Shown here piece by piece: positions 11,390-21,216 of a DNA stretch of 64,000 nucleotides; positions within the stretch are counted from its first letter, which is position 1, and every line of letters begins with the position of its first letter. The position numbers and the translations under genes were made by a program. The DNA is from Chara braunii. Its lineage: Eukaryota > Streptophyta > Charophyceae > Charales > Characeae. The notes under the pieces were generated by a model. That model saw only the letters and a program-made list of their open reading frames with translations, was not told where the DNA came from and did no database searches. The stretch lies in contig BFEA01000181.1 of the NCBI GenBank assembly GCA_003427395.1, forward strand, positions 2,161,067 through 2,225,066, written 5' to 3'.

Positions 11390-11765
11390 GGCAACTACCT
11401 GTGGAGAGGTTTGCATCAGTTCCTCCCTTGAAAACCATCTGTCTTCCTTTGGATCAGTGTGATGTTTGAATCGAACTCGATACTGCAGCTTCGGTTTCGG
11501 AGGACGTCCTCTGCTTGTTAGTCTTGGAACTGGCATCTCCCGGTGGTCAACAATATCATCTATGTCGACCTCTCCATCCATGGTTGGGGGCACATTTTAA
11601 GCGACGAGATGGAAACTGATCTGTTTCTTTAAAAGGTGCAAGCTTTGAGGCGTGGAAAACAGGGTAAGTGCGTAAGTGACCAGGGATCCGAACAACATAA
11701 GACGGCCCATCTGGTTCATTCCCAACAACATCTAGAATCTCCCATGGTCCAAAGTATTGTGGCAC
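11390..11765 (-). pseudogene. GyB integrase C-terminus and chromodomain-like tail
   Basis: PQYFGPWEILDVVGNEPDGP and VVRIPGHLRTYPVFHASKLA are the usual segment after the integrase core. The next frame (11593 downward) gives VDIDDIVDHREMPVPR, then YRVRFKHHTDPKEDRWFSRE and ELMQTSPQVVAHYE, which has the layout of the chromodomain-like tail of chromoviruses, thought to guide insertion to marked chromatin. It runs into the assembly gap at 11375. Confidence 0.75.
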
Positions 11766-11870
11766 GACCTTGTGGGAGATCCCGTGCTCCTGTCCCAGTT
11801 CTGAGGACTTGACCCAGACTCTCTCTCCTACCTAAAACGTGGATGGGCGGCGGTTTTTGTTTTCAGACTC

Positions 11871-12139
11871 TATCATTGCCGCCTGTGCTTTGTGCATCTG
11901 CTCAACAGCCTGCTGCATCAGCTGCTCATATCGATAAGCACACTATAAAGTCCCATGTGCAGCAGTGGGCTGGTTCGAAGGTAGTAAGAAATCCAAGGGC
12001 AGTCTATCATTGCCGCATGTGCTTTGTGCATCTGCTCAACAACCTGCTGCATTAGCTGCTCATATCGATAAGCAAACTATAAAGTCCCATGTGCAATAGT
12101 GGGCTGGTTCTCAGGTAGTAAGAAATCCAAGGGCAGTCT
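11871..12139. repeat. 134-bp tandem duplication within GyB integrase
   Basis: Two consecutive units starting TATCATTGCCGC (11871 and 12005), about 95% identical, each containing CATATCGATAAGCA and GTGGGCTGGTTC. Confidence 0.9.
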
Positions 12140-12821
12140 AGGCTTAGAGGTTAGTAGAATACCATTCGGGCTCACGCCCGTTGCACTGTGGACCGAGTTG
12201 TTGGACAGGCTGACCATGAGAGCAAGTTTCTCATCCCAGCAGGTGTTGTACAGCGCGGTCCAACTGTTCTGCTTGTCCATTTGCCTCGGGATGGTTCCCT
12301 GATGTCATCTACAACTGCGTTCCCTGTTCTGCAGCTGCGGCTTTCCACAATTCACTTGTGAATCGCACATCATGGTCACTGACTACAGACTTTGGCAATC
12401 CAAAATCTGTAACCCAATTCTCTTTGAACAACTTAATCACGTGCTCAGTCTTCGTTGTCTCTGGCATTGCAACTAACCTAGCGTACTTACTAAACCTATC
12501 CACGATAGCAAAGATGTGTCTCATTCCGCTCTTGCTGGTTACCAGCGTAACGATGAAGTCCATGGATAGGCTCTCACCAGGCCTTTCTGGAATCGGAAAG
12601 GGCCTGAGGAGCCCAAGAGGGGCCTGTGTACGGGGCTTGTCTCTCCGATAGACCTGGCAAGTCTCCACGTACAACTTAGCATCTCTCATCATCGTGGGCC
12701 ACCAGAACCGCTGCAATAAATTGGTTGCAGTCTTCTTGAAACCAAAATGGCAGGTGGCGTCATAAACTACGCAAAGACTATCTATCTGGGACACACAAAC
12801 GTTTATTCCCTTCCTTCTCAA
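12140..12821 (-). pseudogene. GyB integrase, interrupted
   Basis: Zinc-binding region (DATCHFGFKKT...LLQRFWWP...TCQVYRRDK), with the second Cys of the CxxC replaced by Tyr. Catalytic DDE residues are visible: SMDFI, VVSDHDVRFTS and, after an in-frame TAG at 12309-12311, TSGNHPEANGQAEQ carrying the Glu. A frameshift follows near 12240 and reading resumes at 12280 in another frame (WDEKLALMVSLSNNSVHSAT). Integrase inserts the cDNA; this copy cannot. Confidence 0.8.
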
Positions 12822-13255
12822 GGAACAACAAGCCGTTGATCAACTCAAACTCGACAGAAGTCTTCTTATCCTTCGCCTCAAGTTTGCGTATCATCTCATA
12901 CATGAACTGGTGCTCGCGATAGGCTTCCACCAAAGAACGAGTAACATCGTCCGTAAGGTCGAACTAAGTAATCAACGCACCTGAGAAATCAGGTTCCGAT
13001 AAGGCATCAACAACTTTGTAGTACTCCCCTTTCAGACACTGTGGGTCGAAGTCATACGGCTCAACGACTTCGATTCAACGCTTCAGAGCGTCAGAGAGCA
13101 CCGACCGAGTTCTCATCTACCTCAAGTTCTGATGATCAGTCCTGAGGATGAAGAACCTCCCAAGGAGATAGTGCCTCCAATGGGTCAGAGCCTTGTAAAC
13201 CGCATATAGTTCCTTCTCAGAGGTGGACTTGGCCAACTTCTGAGACGGCATCTTC

Positions 13256-14800
13256 TTAGACATGTACTCGACATCTTAACTTTTTCCCCTCCTGTTGCGC
13301 AAGTACGGCACCAATGCCATATTGACTGGCATCCGTGGTTACTACAAACGATTTATCAGGATCAGGAAGTTTCAAGACCTCGTAGTGCGTCAACGCATGC
13401 TTCAGATGTCTGAAAGCAGCCTCACACTCGTTTGTCCACTCCCATGGGGTGTCAAGGCGGGTCAGATCAGTCAAAGGGGCAACCACTATACTATAATTCT
13501 TCACGAAAGTCCTATAGTAGCCTATCATCCCTAAGAAAGATCTCATCTCAATCACAAATTGAGGACGTGGCCAATCACGAATGCTGGCCACCTTCCCGTC
13601 ATCGGGCTTCAATCCCTCCGCGAAAATCTCATGACCCAAGTACAAGACACGGGTGCGGCCAAACTCGCCCTTCGCACCGTTGATCTTGAACTTGTGCTGT
13701 CACAGAAGACTAAGGACTTTGTCCAAGTGCGCAACGTGGTCCTCGACAGTCTTACTAAAAATAAGTATGTCATCGAGGTACACGATGACAAACTTATCCA
13801 AGTAGTCATAAAATATCCGATTCATAGTGTGCTGAAAGGTGCTTGGAGCATTGCAAAGNCCAAAAGGCATCACCACAAACTCCTACAAACTGTACCTGGT
13901 CTGAAATGCGGTTTTGTGTTGATCCTCGGGCTGGATTGCAATCTGATGGTACCCAGACTTCAGATCTATCTTACTGAAGTACCGAAACCCTTGCACTCTA
14001 TCTAGCAAATCATCGATGCGCGGTAGGGGCTCTCTGTTCTTTATAGTGATGGCATTGAGGCTCCTATAGTCAATGCACATCCTAAGTGTTCCTTCCTTTT
14101 TCTTTCGTACAAATAAGACTGGTGAACAATAAGGAGAAACACTCGGCCGGATCCACCCCTTTTCTACGAGGTCCTTGAGTTGTGGACGAAGCTCGTCAAA
14201 CTCGCCTGGAGACATCCGATAGATCCTACCCTTCGGGATGCTAGACCCTGGGATAATCTCTATCGCGAGGACGACCTCCCTCTCAACAACCCCTGTCCGC
14301 TCTTCAAATAGATCAGGGTACTTAGCAACTACTCCCTCTATCTCCGGCGACATTTTCATCGGCTCGCCTGCAGCAGAGACATAAACTAGGTACATACCCA
14401 CCTCCTGATTTTGCTTATAGTAATTATACAACGTGGCCGCACACATGCATCTGTGGGACTCGATCAAAATAGTAGCTTTGAACTTACGTAATCTGGCCTC
14501 CCCACCTGTGTTTGACCACTTTTCGGTCCCAGTCAAACTGGGGCTGTGCCACAGAGAGGTAGTACATGCCTAACAATATATCCATGGGGAGTTCATTGCT
14601 CACTAGGACGAGACATGATGTCTCAGTTCCCCTCCCGCGTACGGGAAACAACACTCAACATCTTGGAGGTAGTCGTTGACTACCATGCGCTGTTTGTTGG
14701 CACAGGTCGACTCAGGCGCTGCACTTGCCCCTGTAAGCGCAGCCTCTCAACGCACGAGCGACTAATGAAGTTCCGTGTCGAGCAAGTGTCATAATAGGCC
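13256..14800 (-). pseudogene. GyB protease, reverse transcriptase and RNase H, frameshifted
   Basis: Protease-like YDTCSTRNFISRSCVERLRL at about 14730-14795 has DTC where retropepsins have DTG or DSG. RT follows in a 217-codon frame (13883-14536) with [31 protein letters not shown] and [13 protein letters not shown]; the frame then breaks, and the YLDD catalytic motif is found in another frame at about 13770 (a single N sits at 13859). RNase H begins with YLGHEIFAEGLKPDDGKV and contains TTDASQYGIGAVLAQQ at 13290-13345. RT copies element RNA into DNA and RNase H removes the template. Multiple frame changes make it non-functional. Confidence 0.85.
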
Positions 14801-15185
14801 CTGGCCTTGCGGCCACCAACGAGCACTTCGTTGACGAAAATCTCACCCTTAGGTGCTTTGACTAATGCCGTCTAAGAAGCTAGTGGGTCTGATCTAGACC
14901 ACTCCTCTAGCTCCTCTAAAGGTTTCAAACACATTCATCGAACAGAGGCTCGATGGGTCTGAATGTGTTTACGGGACGACGATGGAGTCAGTAGCTTGGG
15001 CCATCTCTCGAGATGGTGAGGGTGTATCCACCACCTCGACCCTAGCAGGAACTACCATTCCTACTGGTCCGACGTGTTTCTTGGAGCAGAGCCAGAAGTG
15101 CTAGCCACATTGCTACCAACGGTAGTGGAGGACCCAACACGTGCCCCATCGTAGGTGGGATCTTCTCGGTCACCGTCTTGTTTCG

Positions 15186-15227
15186 GCACTTGAATTGGTT
15201 ATGGCCATATTGGCCACAACGAATACA
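15186..15227 (-). pseudogene. GyB gag zinc knuckle
   Basis: CIRCGQYGHNQFKC on the minus strand matches CX2CX4HX4C exactly, the RNA-binding knuckle of Gag nucleocapsid. Flanking gag (LRCFPMPLRNQLAGEANIN) is recognisable for only about 30 residues before homology stops near 15330, so most of gag is missing. Confidence 0.8.
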
Positions 15228-15404
15228 AGCTTGCCGCGTATACCGAACGAGGGAAAGTTGTGCATATTGATGTTGGCCTCACCTGCCAACTGATTCCTGA
15301 GAGGCATGGGAAAGCATCTCAGGTAGGAGGTGAGTAATACCTGGGGGTCATAGCGAACCCCAGGGATACAGATCAGACGCTTTACATAGCGAACCCCGGA
15401 GAGG

Positions 15405-15446
15405 ATTGGGTATGAAACTGATCGAAGCAGATACTACACTTGATCG
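15405..15446 (-). repeat. U2 snRNA-like fragment 1
   Basis: On the minus strand GATCAAGTGTAGTATCTGCT followed by TCGATCAGTTTCATACCC. This matches U2 snRNA from about nucleotide 25, including the branch-point recognition sequence GTAGTA. U2 nucleotides 1-24 are absent. A CT/CA microsatellite follows on the plus strand (15480-15541). Confidence 0.75.
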
Positions 15447-15479
15447 TGTGGGGGGGAAACACATATTACTAAGGGTGGA

Positions 15480-15480
15480 T

Positions 15481-15541
<61 letters not shown>
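15480..15541. repeat. (CT)n(CA)n microsatellite
   Basis: CTCTCT run passing directly into CACACA run. The same compound repeat occurs at 18466-18545 and 33045-33094. Confidence 0.95.
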
Positions 15542-15543
<2 letters not shown>

Positions 15544-15629
15544 CACGTCTTGCGCAAACCATCTCGATGGACCTCTCTCTCCCTTTCTCTTGCTCGCGCG
15601 CGTGTTTTTTTTCTTTTCTGAAATAAAAA

Positions 15630-15723
15630 GGTATCGATGGACCACGGATCACATACTACGGTTGATTGTGTAGAGGGGAGGATCGGATATGAAACTGATC
15701 GAAGCATATACTACACTTGATCG
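15630..15723 (-). repeat. U2 snRNA-like fragments 2 and 3
   Basis: Two adjacent pieces. 15630-15666 reads on the minus strand as ATCAACCGTAGTATGTGATC then CGTGGTCCATCGATACC: the branch-site region joined to the downstream hairpin with about 20 internal bases lost. 15680-15723 reads GATCAAGTGTAGTATATGCT then TCGATCAGTTTCATATCCGA, like fragment 1. Confidence 0.7.
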
Positions 15724-15776
15724 TGTGGGGTGGAGTAGGGGGGCGAGGAGGGGGGAGGCGCGTAGTTAGGGGGATG

Positions 15777-15843
15777 ATAATATGCTTGATCGTGGGGGGG
15801 GGAGGTTTGGATATGAAACTGATCGAAGCAGTACACTTGATCG
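15777..15843 (-). repeat. U2 snRNA-like fragment 4 and a partial copy
   Basis: 15808-15843 carries GATCAAGTGTACTGCTTCGA then TCAGTTTCATATCC on the minus strand, with the branch-site GTAGTATC shortened. A shorter piece (CGATCAAGCATATTATC) precedes it at 15777-15793. Confidence 0.6.
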
Positions 15844-15906
15844 TGTTGGGGTTGGGGGGGTGAGGGGCATAGTTAGTTAGGTTGGGAGTGTCTTGCATGC
15901 GCGCAT

Positions 15907-16239
15907 TTAAACCATCTTGATGGACCCCTCGCTCTCTCGTGCACGCACGTGTTTTCGCATTTTCCCCGAAGAGTTCAGTACGACAGGCTCGGCATCAGTT
16001 GTATTTCCCATTACCAAAAAAAAAAAAAAAAAAAAAAGAAAAGAAAGAAAGGAGGAGGTCGGGGAAGGCCGTGAAGGAGATGTGCTCACATCAGAACTCG
16101 AAGTAACGCATCTACCCAGAAACATAGCCAGTTTCGTTTTTTGTATGTGTTTTGCTTTCTTTTTTTGGTGATCTGCGTTTAGTGCCCTGCCAACGAGAGG
16201 CAAGGCGCATTCCACGGGCAGCTGACACTTTGCAACGGG
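15907..16239. other. No recognised gene; poly-A tract
   Basis: Contains a 20-base A run at 16016-16036 and a further U2-style CCATCTTGATGGACC fragment at 15910. Nothing coding recognised. Confidence 0.5.
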
Positions 16240-16625
16240 GGTCGCGTTCTCACTCGTACTCCAGATTCTGTATCCAGCTGCTTTCACGTCCAAAGTGTTG
16301 TTGCTTTTTTGTTTACTGTTTTTTTCTTTTTTTTTCTGCTGTCGTGATTATAGCAGGGCTGCAATGCCCGTTGGGAGGGCATACTGTCACACTTACTCCA
16401 GATTCTGTATCTAGTCGCTTTCACGTCCAAAGAGTTGTTGCTGAATTTTTTATTTTTTTCTTTTGTTTGTTCCTGCCGCCGTGATTTCAGCAGAGCTGTA
16501 ATGCCCGTTGAAGGTGCATACTCTCACATGTACCCCAGAATCTGCATCCGGCTGCTTTCACGTCCCTAGCGTAGTTGATTTTTTTAATTTTTTTTTTGTT
16601 GTTCTGTTATGATTCTGGTTGTACG
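16240..16625. repeat. 137-bp tandem repeat, about three units
   Basis: Units begin near CCAGATTCTGTATCCAGCTG at 16261, 16398 and 16535, each containing CTTTCACGTCC, a T-rich stretch, GTGATT(A/T)(T/C)AGCAG and AATGCCCGTTG. Confidence 0.85.
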
Positions 16626-17990
16626 TTGCCTGAAGGCCAACACACTCACATAAACTTCTGCACATGCCCATACACACACAGAAGGAAGGGGAGAGGATAG
16701 GAGTATCACACCGCACAGGGAGAGATTAACACAGCGGAAGACTTGTCCATGCGATATGACAGGGTACACTGAAAGTGCAATTCACTCCATTCAATCCTCA
16801 CAACCAGTCATAGAGAAAAGCCGAGCAGATCACATCCAGGAAACAATGAAACGATGATAGCCCAAACACAGTTATACACTGTTTATTAAACTCAGAGTCT
16901 CGAAATGTCAGGATCACTTCAGAACTACAGTGCGCTGCTCAGAATTGAGCAGTGCTTCACTCTCCAACCCTGATAGACACCCGTAACACCCCCTGAGCCC
17001 TGAAACATCAAGCGCAACCCAAATACAGCCTCCTGGGGGCAGCGCCACCCTGAAACAGGCCTCTGAGGCCAGGCGCCACTCAGAGGATGAAGAAGAAGAC
17101 GAGTGCCACAGTATCTGATGATGACGAAGTGTCGGGAGGCTTCCCGGGTGGAAGCCTGCAGCAGTGCCACCAGACCCTGACTAGATGACCTCTGAGATGA
17201 AGATGCTGCAGCTATGGCTGCAGCGCAACCCTCTGGGACCCCACTCCGGAGGAGGGTCCAGCAAGGCACCAATCTCTCTCGCCTCCAGCAGACCTCGGTA
17301 ACCCAGACCTCTGTCAGCCCCTACGTGCTGGCAGAGTACAGCGCAGGTCCCAGCTATGGCCTGCGCTCCAAAGGTCTGGCTATGCCTGTCTTCTTCCACG
17401 CTGAGCCGTCACCACTTCCGGTTCACACGCAGCGCAGCAGCGATGTACACGGTACCAACTGCCAAAAGCCCTGAACCGATGTGCCCCTCCTACTTCTAGC
17501 CTACACGGACCTAGACTCGACTGACTGACCGACCGGTACCGTATCTGTTTCGGCCTCTCGGCCTCTACCGGACCCGGCTATAGGCTATAGGACCGTCTAT
17601 TCAGAATAGGCCCATAGGGCCTGTCTGTCTAGGGGTAGCCCGGGCCTGCTATCCGCAGTTAGGGTAGCTGTAGGGAGTCAAGTTAGTACCGGGCCTGTAT
17701 TTTCCCGGATTTGCAGATATGTCCCTCAAGAAGTTCCCTCACAGGTAGGTCTCTCGGTTAGCCCTCAGCCAAACAAAATTACGAATCTGTCCTACCTATA
17801 GTACAGCCTCGACAGAGAGAGGCTACAGGCCACCAGAAAACAGCAAGTCGTTGCAGTTCTTTTTTTTCCCCCATTTCCGAAGAGAAGCATAAAAGAAGAC
17901 ACATTGGGACCCAGGCTCGGCAACTTGTGGTGCGCAGTGGAATTCAGGGTTTTGGGAAAAACAGGCCCGGAGGTACTAGTGGTTTAAATA
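16626..17990. other. No recognised gene; LTR-like non-coding sequence
   Basis: Mixed-composition sequence with overlapping non-homologous frames on both strands. A TATA-like TTATACACTGTTTATTAAA lies at about 16872-16890. I could not find a second copy in the window to prove an LTR. Confidence 0.4.
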
Positions 17991-17993
17991 AAA

Positions 17994-18106
17994 GGTCTCG
18001 ATGGACCACATATAAAATATGAAACTTAACGGAGCAGATACTACGCTTGATCGAGTGGTGGAAAGGATCGGATATGAAACTGATCGAAGGATATACTACA
18101 CTATCG
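17994..18106 (-). repeat. U2 snRNA-like fragments 5 and 6
   Basis: 17994-18053 reads on the minus strand GATCAAGCGTAGTATCTGCT, then CCGTTAAGTTTCATATTTTA, then TATGTGGTCCATCGAGACC: contiguous U2-like sequence from nucleotide ~25 through the following stem-loop. 18066-18106 repeats the branch-site half (AGTGTAGTATATCCTTCGAT then CAGTTTCATATCCGATCC). Confidence 0.75.
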
Positions 18107-18161
18107 TTTTTGTGGGGGCGCAGGGGTGGGGGGGCAAAGGAGGCGCATAGTTAGTTAGATT

Positions 18162-18195
<34 letters not shown>

Positions 18196-18290
18196 GCTCG
18201 TGTGCATGTGCTTTTTTTCTTTTTTTGGTCTAAATGGACCACGGATCTGATATGAAACTGATCAGAGCAGATACTACACTTGATCGCGGG

Positions 18291-18323
<33 letters not shown>

Positions 18324-18467
18324 TCCCTCTCTCTCTTGTGTAGTGTTAGCAGTAGAAGTTGTTTTGAGACCTGATCTGATCTCTCTTGGGGGTAGCAGGG
18401 GGGTGTGCGGTCGTCATAACATTGTACGGGAGAGTAGCAAAGTCGTGTAAGTCGTGCGTTGTAGAGT

Positions 18468-18545
<78 letters not shown>
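18162..18545. repeat. CT and CA microsatellites around the U2-like fragments
   Basis: CT runs at 18162-18194, 18290-18336 and 18466-18491, the last continuing into a ~54-base CA run to 18545. Confidence 0.9.
18227..18286 (-). repeat. U2 snRNA-like fragment 7, best preserved
   Basis: On the minus strand GATCAAGTGTAGTATCTGCT, CTGATCAGTTTCATATCAGA, TCCGTGGTCCATTTAGACC, followed by AAAAAAAGAAAAAAAG. It differs from the human U2 sequence I know at only about five of the first 43 positions. It is truncated at the 5' end, where (GA)n replaces the first ~24 nucleotides, and ends in a short hairpin and an A-rich tail. It lacks the Sm site and 3' stem-loops, so it is not a functional U2 gene. Confidence 0.8.
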
Positions 18546-18548
<3 letters not shown>

Positions 18549-18774
18549 CTTGTTGTTCGAAGCGAACAAAGAAACGAAGACAACAAACATCAATAACAAA
18601 GTGGAGTTAACTCACCATCAGTTAGCGTCCCACCTTCAGGATGCGGAGCCCAACCTTGCAGTGGCGTGCAATCTCCTCAAATGCCGATGACGACGACAAT
18701 GATGATGATGATGGCGCTTGGCTACCGTGCTGACGACGATGGCTATTGCGACGGCAATGAGACAATGGGTACCA

Positions 18775-18786
18775 GCTCTGGTACCA
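18775..18786 (-). promoter_or_regulatory. Primer-binding site next to lone GyC-family LTR
   Basis: TGGTACCAGAGC on the minus strand, one mismatch from the plant initiator-tRNA-Met primer site TGGTATCAGAGC, one base from the LTR end. It shows this LTR was a 5' LTR of a minus-strand element whose body is not recognisable to its left. Confidence 0.7.
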
Positions 18787-18787
18787 G

Positions 18788-19930
18788 TGAAATCAGACTT
18801 GTCGTTTCTCGCTTCAGTATGCATGCAAACAGATGATTTGACACCTGCGCAGTGCGCTCACACAAAGCTCAGAGATAAGAACGTGGCCAGGAACGTAGTT
18901 CATATTCAACTGGTCTTGAATGGCTGTGGCGCCCAGCGCCGGACACAGACTCCCACCCGATCAAGTGGATCCACCAGCAACTTGTTCACACGCACACGCT
19001 CACGCTTACACTACCTAGGATCACCCTGAATGTCCATCATGCACACACACACGACACCCAGATTCTATCTCTGACCTATGTGGCAGCTATGGCTGCCGTC
19101 TTCCTCGAACTAACTTGCGGCTATGGCCGCTTCTTCCTCCTCCTAGCTCTCTTCTTCCTCGGGTACTTGCAGACCTTCGATGCACAAGATGCTCCGACAG
19201 CGCTTCAGCATGGCTCACAGGTATAATGAATGAATGATTTGACGCTGCCTCTTTATTACTCCAGATCGGGTACTTGCAGACCTTCGATGCACAAGACTCT
19301 CCGACAGCGCTTCAGCATGGCTCACAGGTATAATGAATGAATGATTTGACGCTGCCTCTTTATTACTCCAGATCGGGTACTTGCAGACCTTCGATGCACA
19401 AGACTCTCCGACAGCGCTTCAGCATGGCTCACAGGTATAATGAATGAATGATTTGACGCTGCCTCTTTATTACTCCAGATCGTCGGTGGTGTGGCCTCTT
19501 GACCCGGGCCCGGGATGGACACAGTCCCACTTGGTGCTTGCTGAGTAGACTAGGATAGACCGGGACTGGGTACCGCTGACTATACGAAGTAGGATTGGGA
19601 ATGCCCTTTGCTGACTGTGCTAGGGCTATCCCTCACTCACCCATCTACGAATCGACTCCTTCGACCTACAAAGAGCCAGTTCGGATACATCTAGAAGGTC
19701 CTAGACTTTACCTTTCAGAACTATAGAAGCTACAACCTAGACTGACCCTACGACTGCTAAACCTAAAGTCTACGGGTCAAACCCATGCGACCTATGTACA
19801 ACAGTCGAACATGCGACTTTCAGGGCTAAGTCGCAGGTTCAAAAACACAGGGTCCACGGGTACTGCACACGGCTATGGGACAGTTCTAGGGATCAAGCCC
19901 TGTACACAGATGGTAGTACCCAATTTGCGA
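18788..19930 (-). mobile_element. Lone LTR of the GyC gypsy family
   Basis: Begins TGAAATCAGACTTG next to a primer site, like TGCAATCAGACTCG of the GyC LTRs, and shares with them the order GCATGCAAACAG, AAGCTCAGAGATA, CTATGGC, CAGCTATGGCTGCC, GCTCACAGG, ATGAATGAATG and TAGGGATCAAGCCCTG. The right end is not sharp. It carries a three-unit 107-bp tandem repeat. Confidence 0.7.
19161..19481. repeat. 107-bp tandem repeat, three units, inside the LTR
   Basis: Units start GGGTACTTGCAGACCTTCGA at 19161, 19268 and 19375, nearly identical, each ending TTTATTACTCCAGATC. GyC LTRs have the segment once. Confidence 0.95.
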
Positions 19931-20134
19931 AGTAAACAGCCATTACTGTCAAGAATAAGCAAATGGAAATTATAAATGATGTACATCTTCTTGAGTATAA
20001 CACATCTGTTATGCGACATAGGTGAAACCGTTTCATGACAATCAGATTGTTGTTAAAGCCCCTGTTAATAGCTGATCATGTTGTGTACAACACTCACCAA
20101 CGATCGGACCCTATTTTGACCTCATATTTGTTCT
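19931..20134. other. No recognised feature
   Basis: AT-rich, non-coding; the join between the lone GyC LTR and the inverted GyA LTR. Confidence 0.5.
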
Positions 20135-20639
20135 CATTACGATCCAGGTCATTCCCAAAGTGCAAATTCACAATGAAAGACAATGCCACCCAACTGTGAA
20201 AGAAATGAAAGCACTTGCAGAGAAATAGAGACCAAAGAAGAGAGAAAGAAGAAGAAGAAGAAGAAGAAGAAGCAGAAGAAGATGTACACCAGCAAGACCA
20301 ATGACAAATCCCCCGTCTCTCTCCACCTTCCTCCTTCACTTCGCCAATCTTATTCTTTTTCTTCCAATAATGATAATAACAATGAGTGGATGAACCAGAA
20401 TCAATATCCGAAGTTCCCTCTTACTGCTGACACAACAACAGGTCCACCATAGCCGAGGCTTCCCCCTTTTTCGTCCTCTCACGCGCGTAGGCTATGGCGG
20501 ACTACTAAGGGCCCTGGCCTCCTGTCTAGAGGACAACCCAAAGCAGCTATGGCGGTGCACTCCTGTCCAAAGGACAACACAAAGCAGCTATGCCGCTGCT
20601 AACTAAGCCGCCATGCCTGACTCTGCCTCAAGATTCCTT
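20135..20639 (-). mobile_element. Truncated GyA-family LTR, inverted arm
   Basis: Reverse-complement counterpart of the LTR arm at 20640-21122: shared GGTCCACCATAGCC, AAAGCAGCTATG, GTCCAAAGGACAAC and the GAA/TTC-rich stretch. More diverged than the other GyA LTRs. It meets its partner head to head at about 20640, making a near-palindrome of nearly 1 kb. It includes a (GAA)n run at 20246-20281. Confidence 0.75.
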
Positions 20640-21122
20640 GGTGTGGCGGCCTAGTGACCAGCGTTATAGCTGCTTTGCCTTGTCCTTTGCACAGGGACGC
20701 AGCGACATAGCTGCTTTGGGTTGTCCTTTGGACAGGAGGGTAGAGCCCTCAGTGCTCCGCCATAGCCTCGGCCTGCATGTAGAGGAAGAGGAAGGGTGGC
20801 CATGGCTATTGTGGACCTAATATTGTGCCCGCAGGAGAAGTGGCATTCAGAAATTGATTTTGGTTCAACCATTCAACATTATTATTGTTATTTCTTGTTT
20901 GAAAAAGAGGGGAGGAGATAAGGAGGAGGAGATTGGTTGGCGAAGAAGAAGAGCCTTGTCATTGGTCTATGCTGGAGTACATCATCTTCTTCTTCTTTCT
21001 TCTTCTTCTTCTTCTTCTTCTTTCCCTCTCTCTCCTCTCAAGTTCATTCATTTATTTTTGTAAGTGGACGACATTGTACTTTTCGATCAATGTATACTTC
21101 GAAATTGGCCAAGATTGTAACG
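20640..21122 (+). mobile_element. 5'-truncated GyA LTR (LTR1) leading the tandem array
   Basis: Matches the last ~480 bases of the GyA LTRs at 28032-29395 and 42570-43828 (CATAGCTGCTTTGGGTTGTC, GAGGAAGAGGAAG, TGTATACTTCGAAATTGGCC) and ends one base before a primer-binding site. The first ~880 bases, including the TGTAATGACCCG start, are missing. Confidence 0.85.
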
Positions 21123-21123
21123 T

Positions 21124-21137
21124 TGGTATCAGAGTGG
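21124..21137 (+). promoter_or_regulatory. GyA copy 1 primer-binding site
   Basis: TGGTATCAGAGTGG, matching the initiator tRNA-Met 3' end at 12 or so positions; directly after LTR1 with one spacer base. Confidence 0.85.
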
Positions 21138-21175
21138 ATTCTACTTGCTGGCGAGAGTGGACTTTGCTGCCATAA

Positions 21176-21216
21176 CCGTAACCCTAGTGGTAAGGGCTAA
21201 CCACCTAGGGTTAGGG
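21176..21216 (+). ncRNA. Conserved leader hairpin, GyA copy 1
   Basis: The sequence CCGTAACCCTAGTGGT, an AAGGGCTA loop and ACCACCTAGGGTTAGGG form a long stem with one bulge, about 40 bases after the primer site. The same hairpin is present in copies 2 and 3, so it is a conserved leader element, possibly for packaging or dimerisation (inference). The TAGGGTT repeats look telomere-like but are part of the stem. Confidence 0.5.

Larger units (their letters stand above)
11110..15330 (-). mobile_element. Decayed Ty3/gypsy retrotransposon (GyB)
   Basis: Minus-strand remnants occur in the normal order: gag zinc knuckle (15186-15227), protease (about 14720-14795), RT (13760-14400), RNase H (13256-13645), integrase (12150-12821) and a chromodomain-like tail (11390-11765). 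LTRs were not identified on either side; the left end runs into an assembly gap and the right end stops in gag where U2-like repeats begin. A 134-bp tandem duplication lies at 11871-12139. Confidence 0.85.

Noticed and set aside
18227-18286. Functional U2 snRNA gene
   Set aside because: Lacks the first ~24 nucleotides, the Sm site and the 3' stem-loops; no upstream snRNA promoter element seen.
21176-21216. Interstitial telomere sequence (CCCTAA/TTAGGG repeats) in the GyA leaders
   Set aside because: Only two repeats per arm, arranged as an inverted repeat and conserved in the same leader position in all copies; better read as a hairpin.
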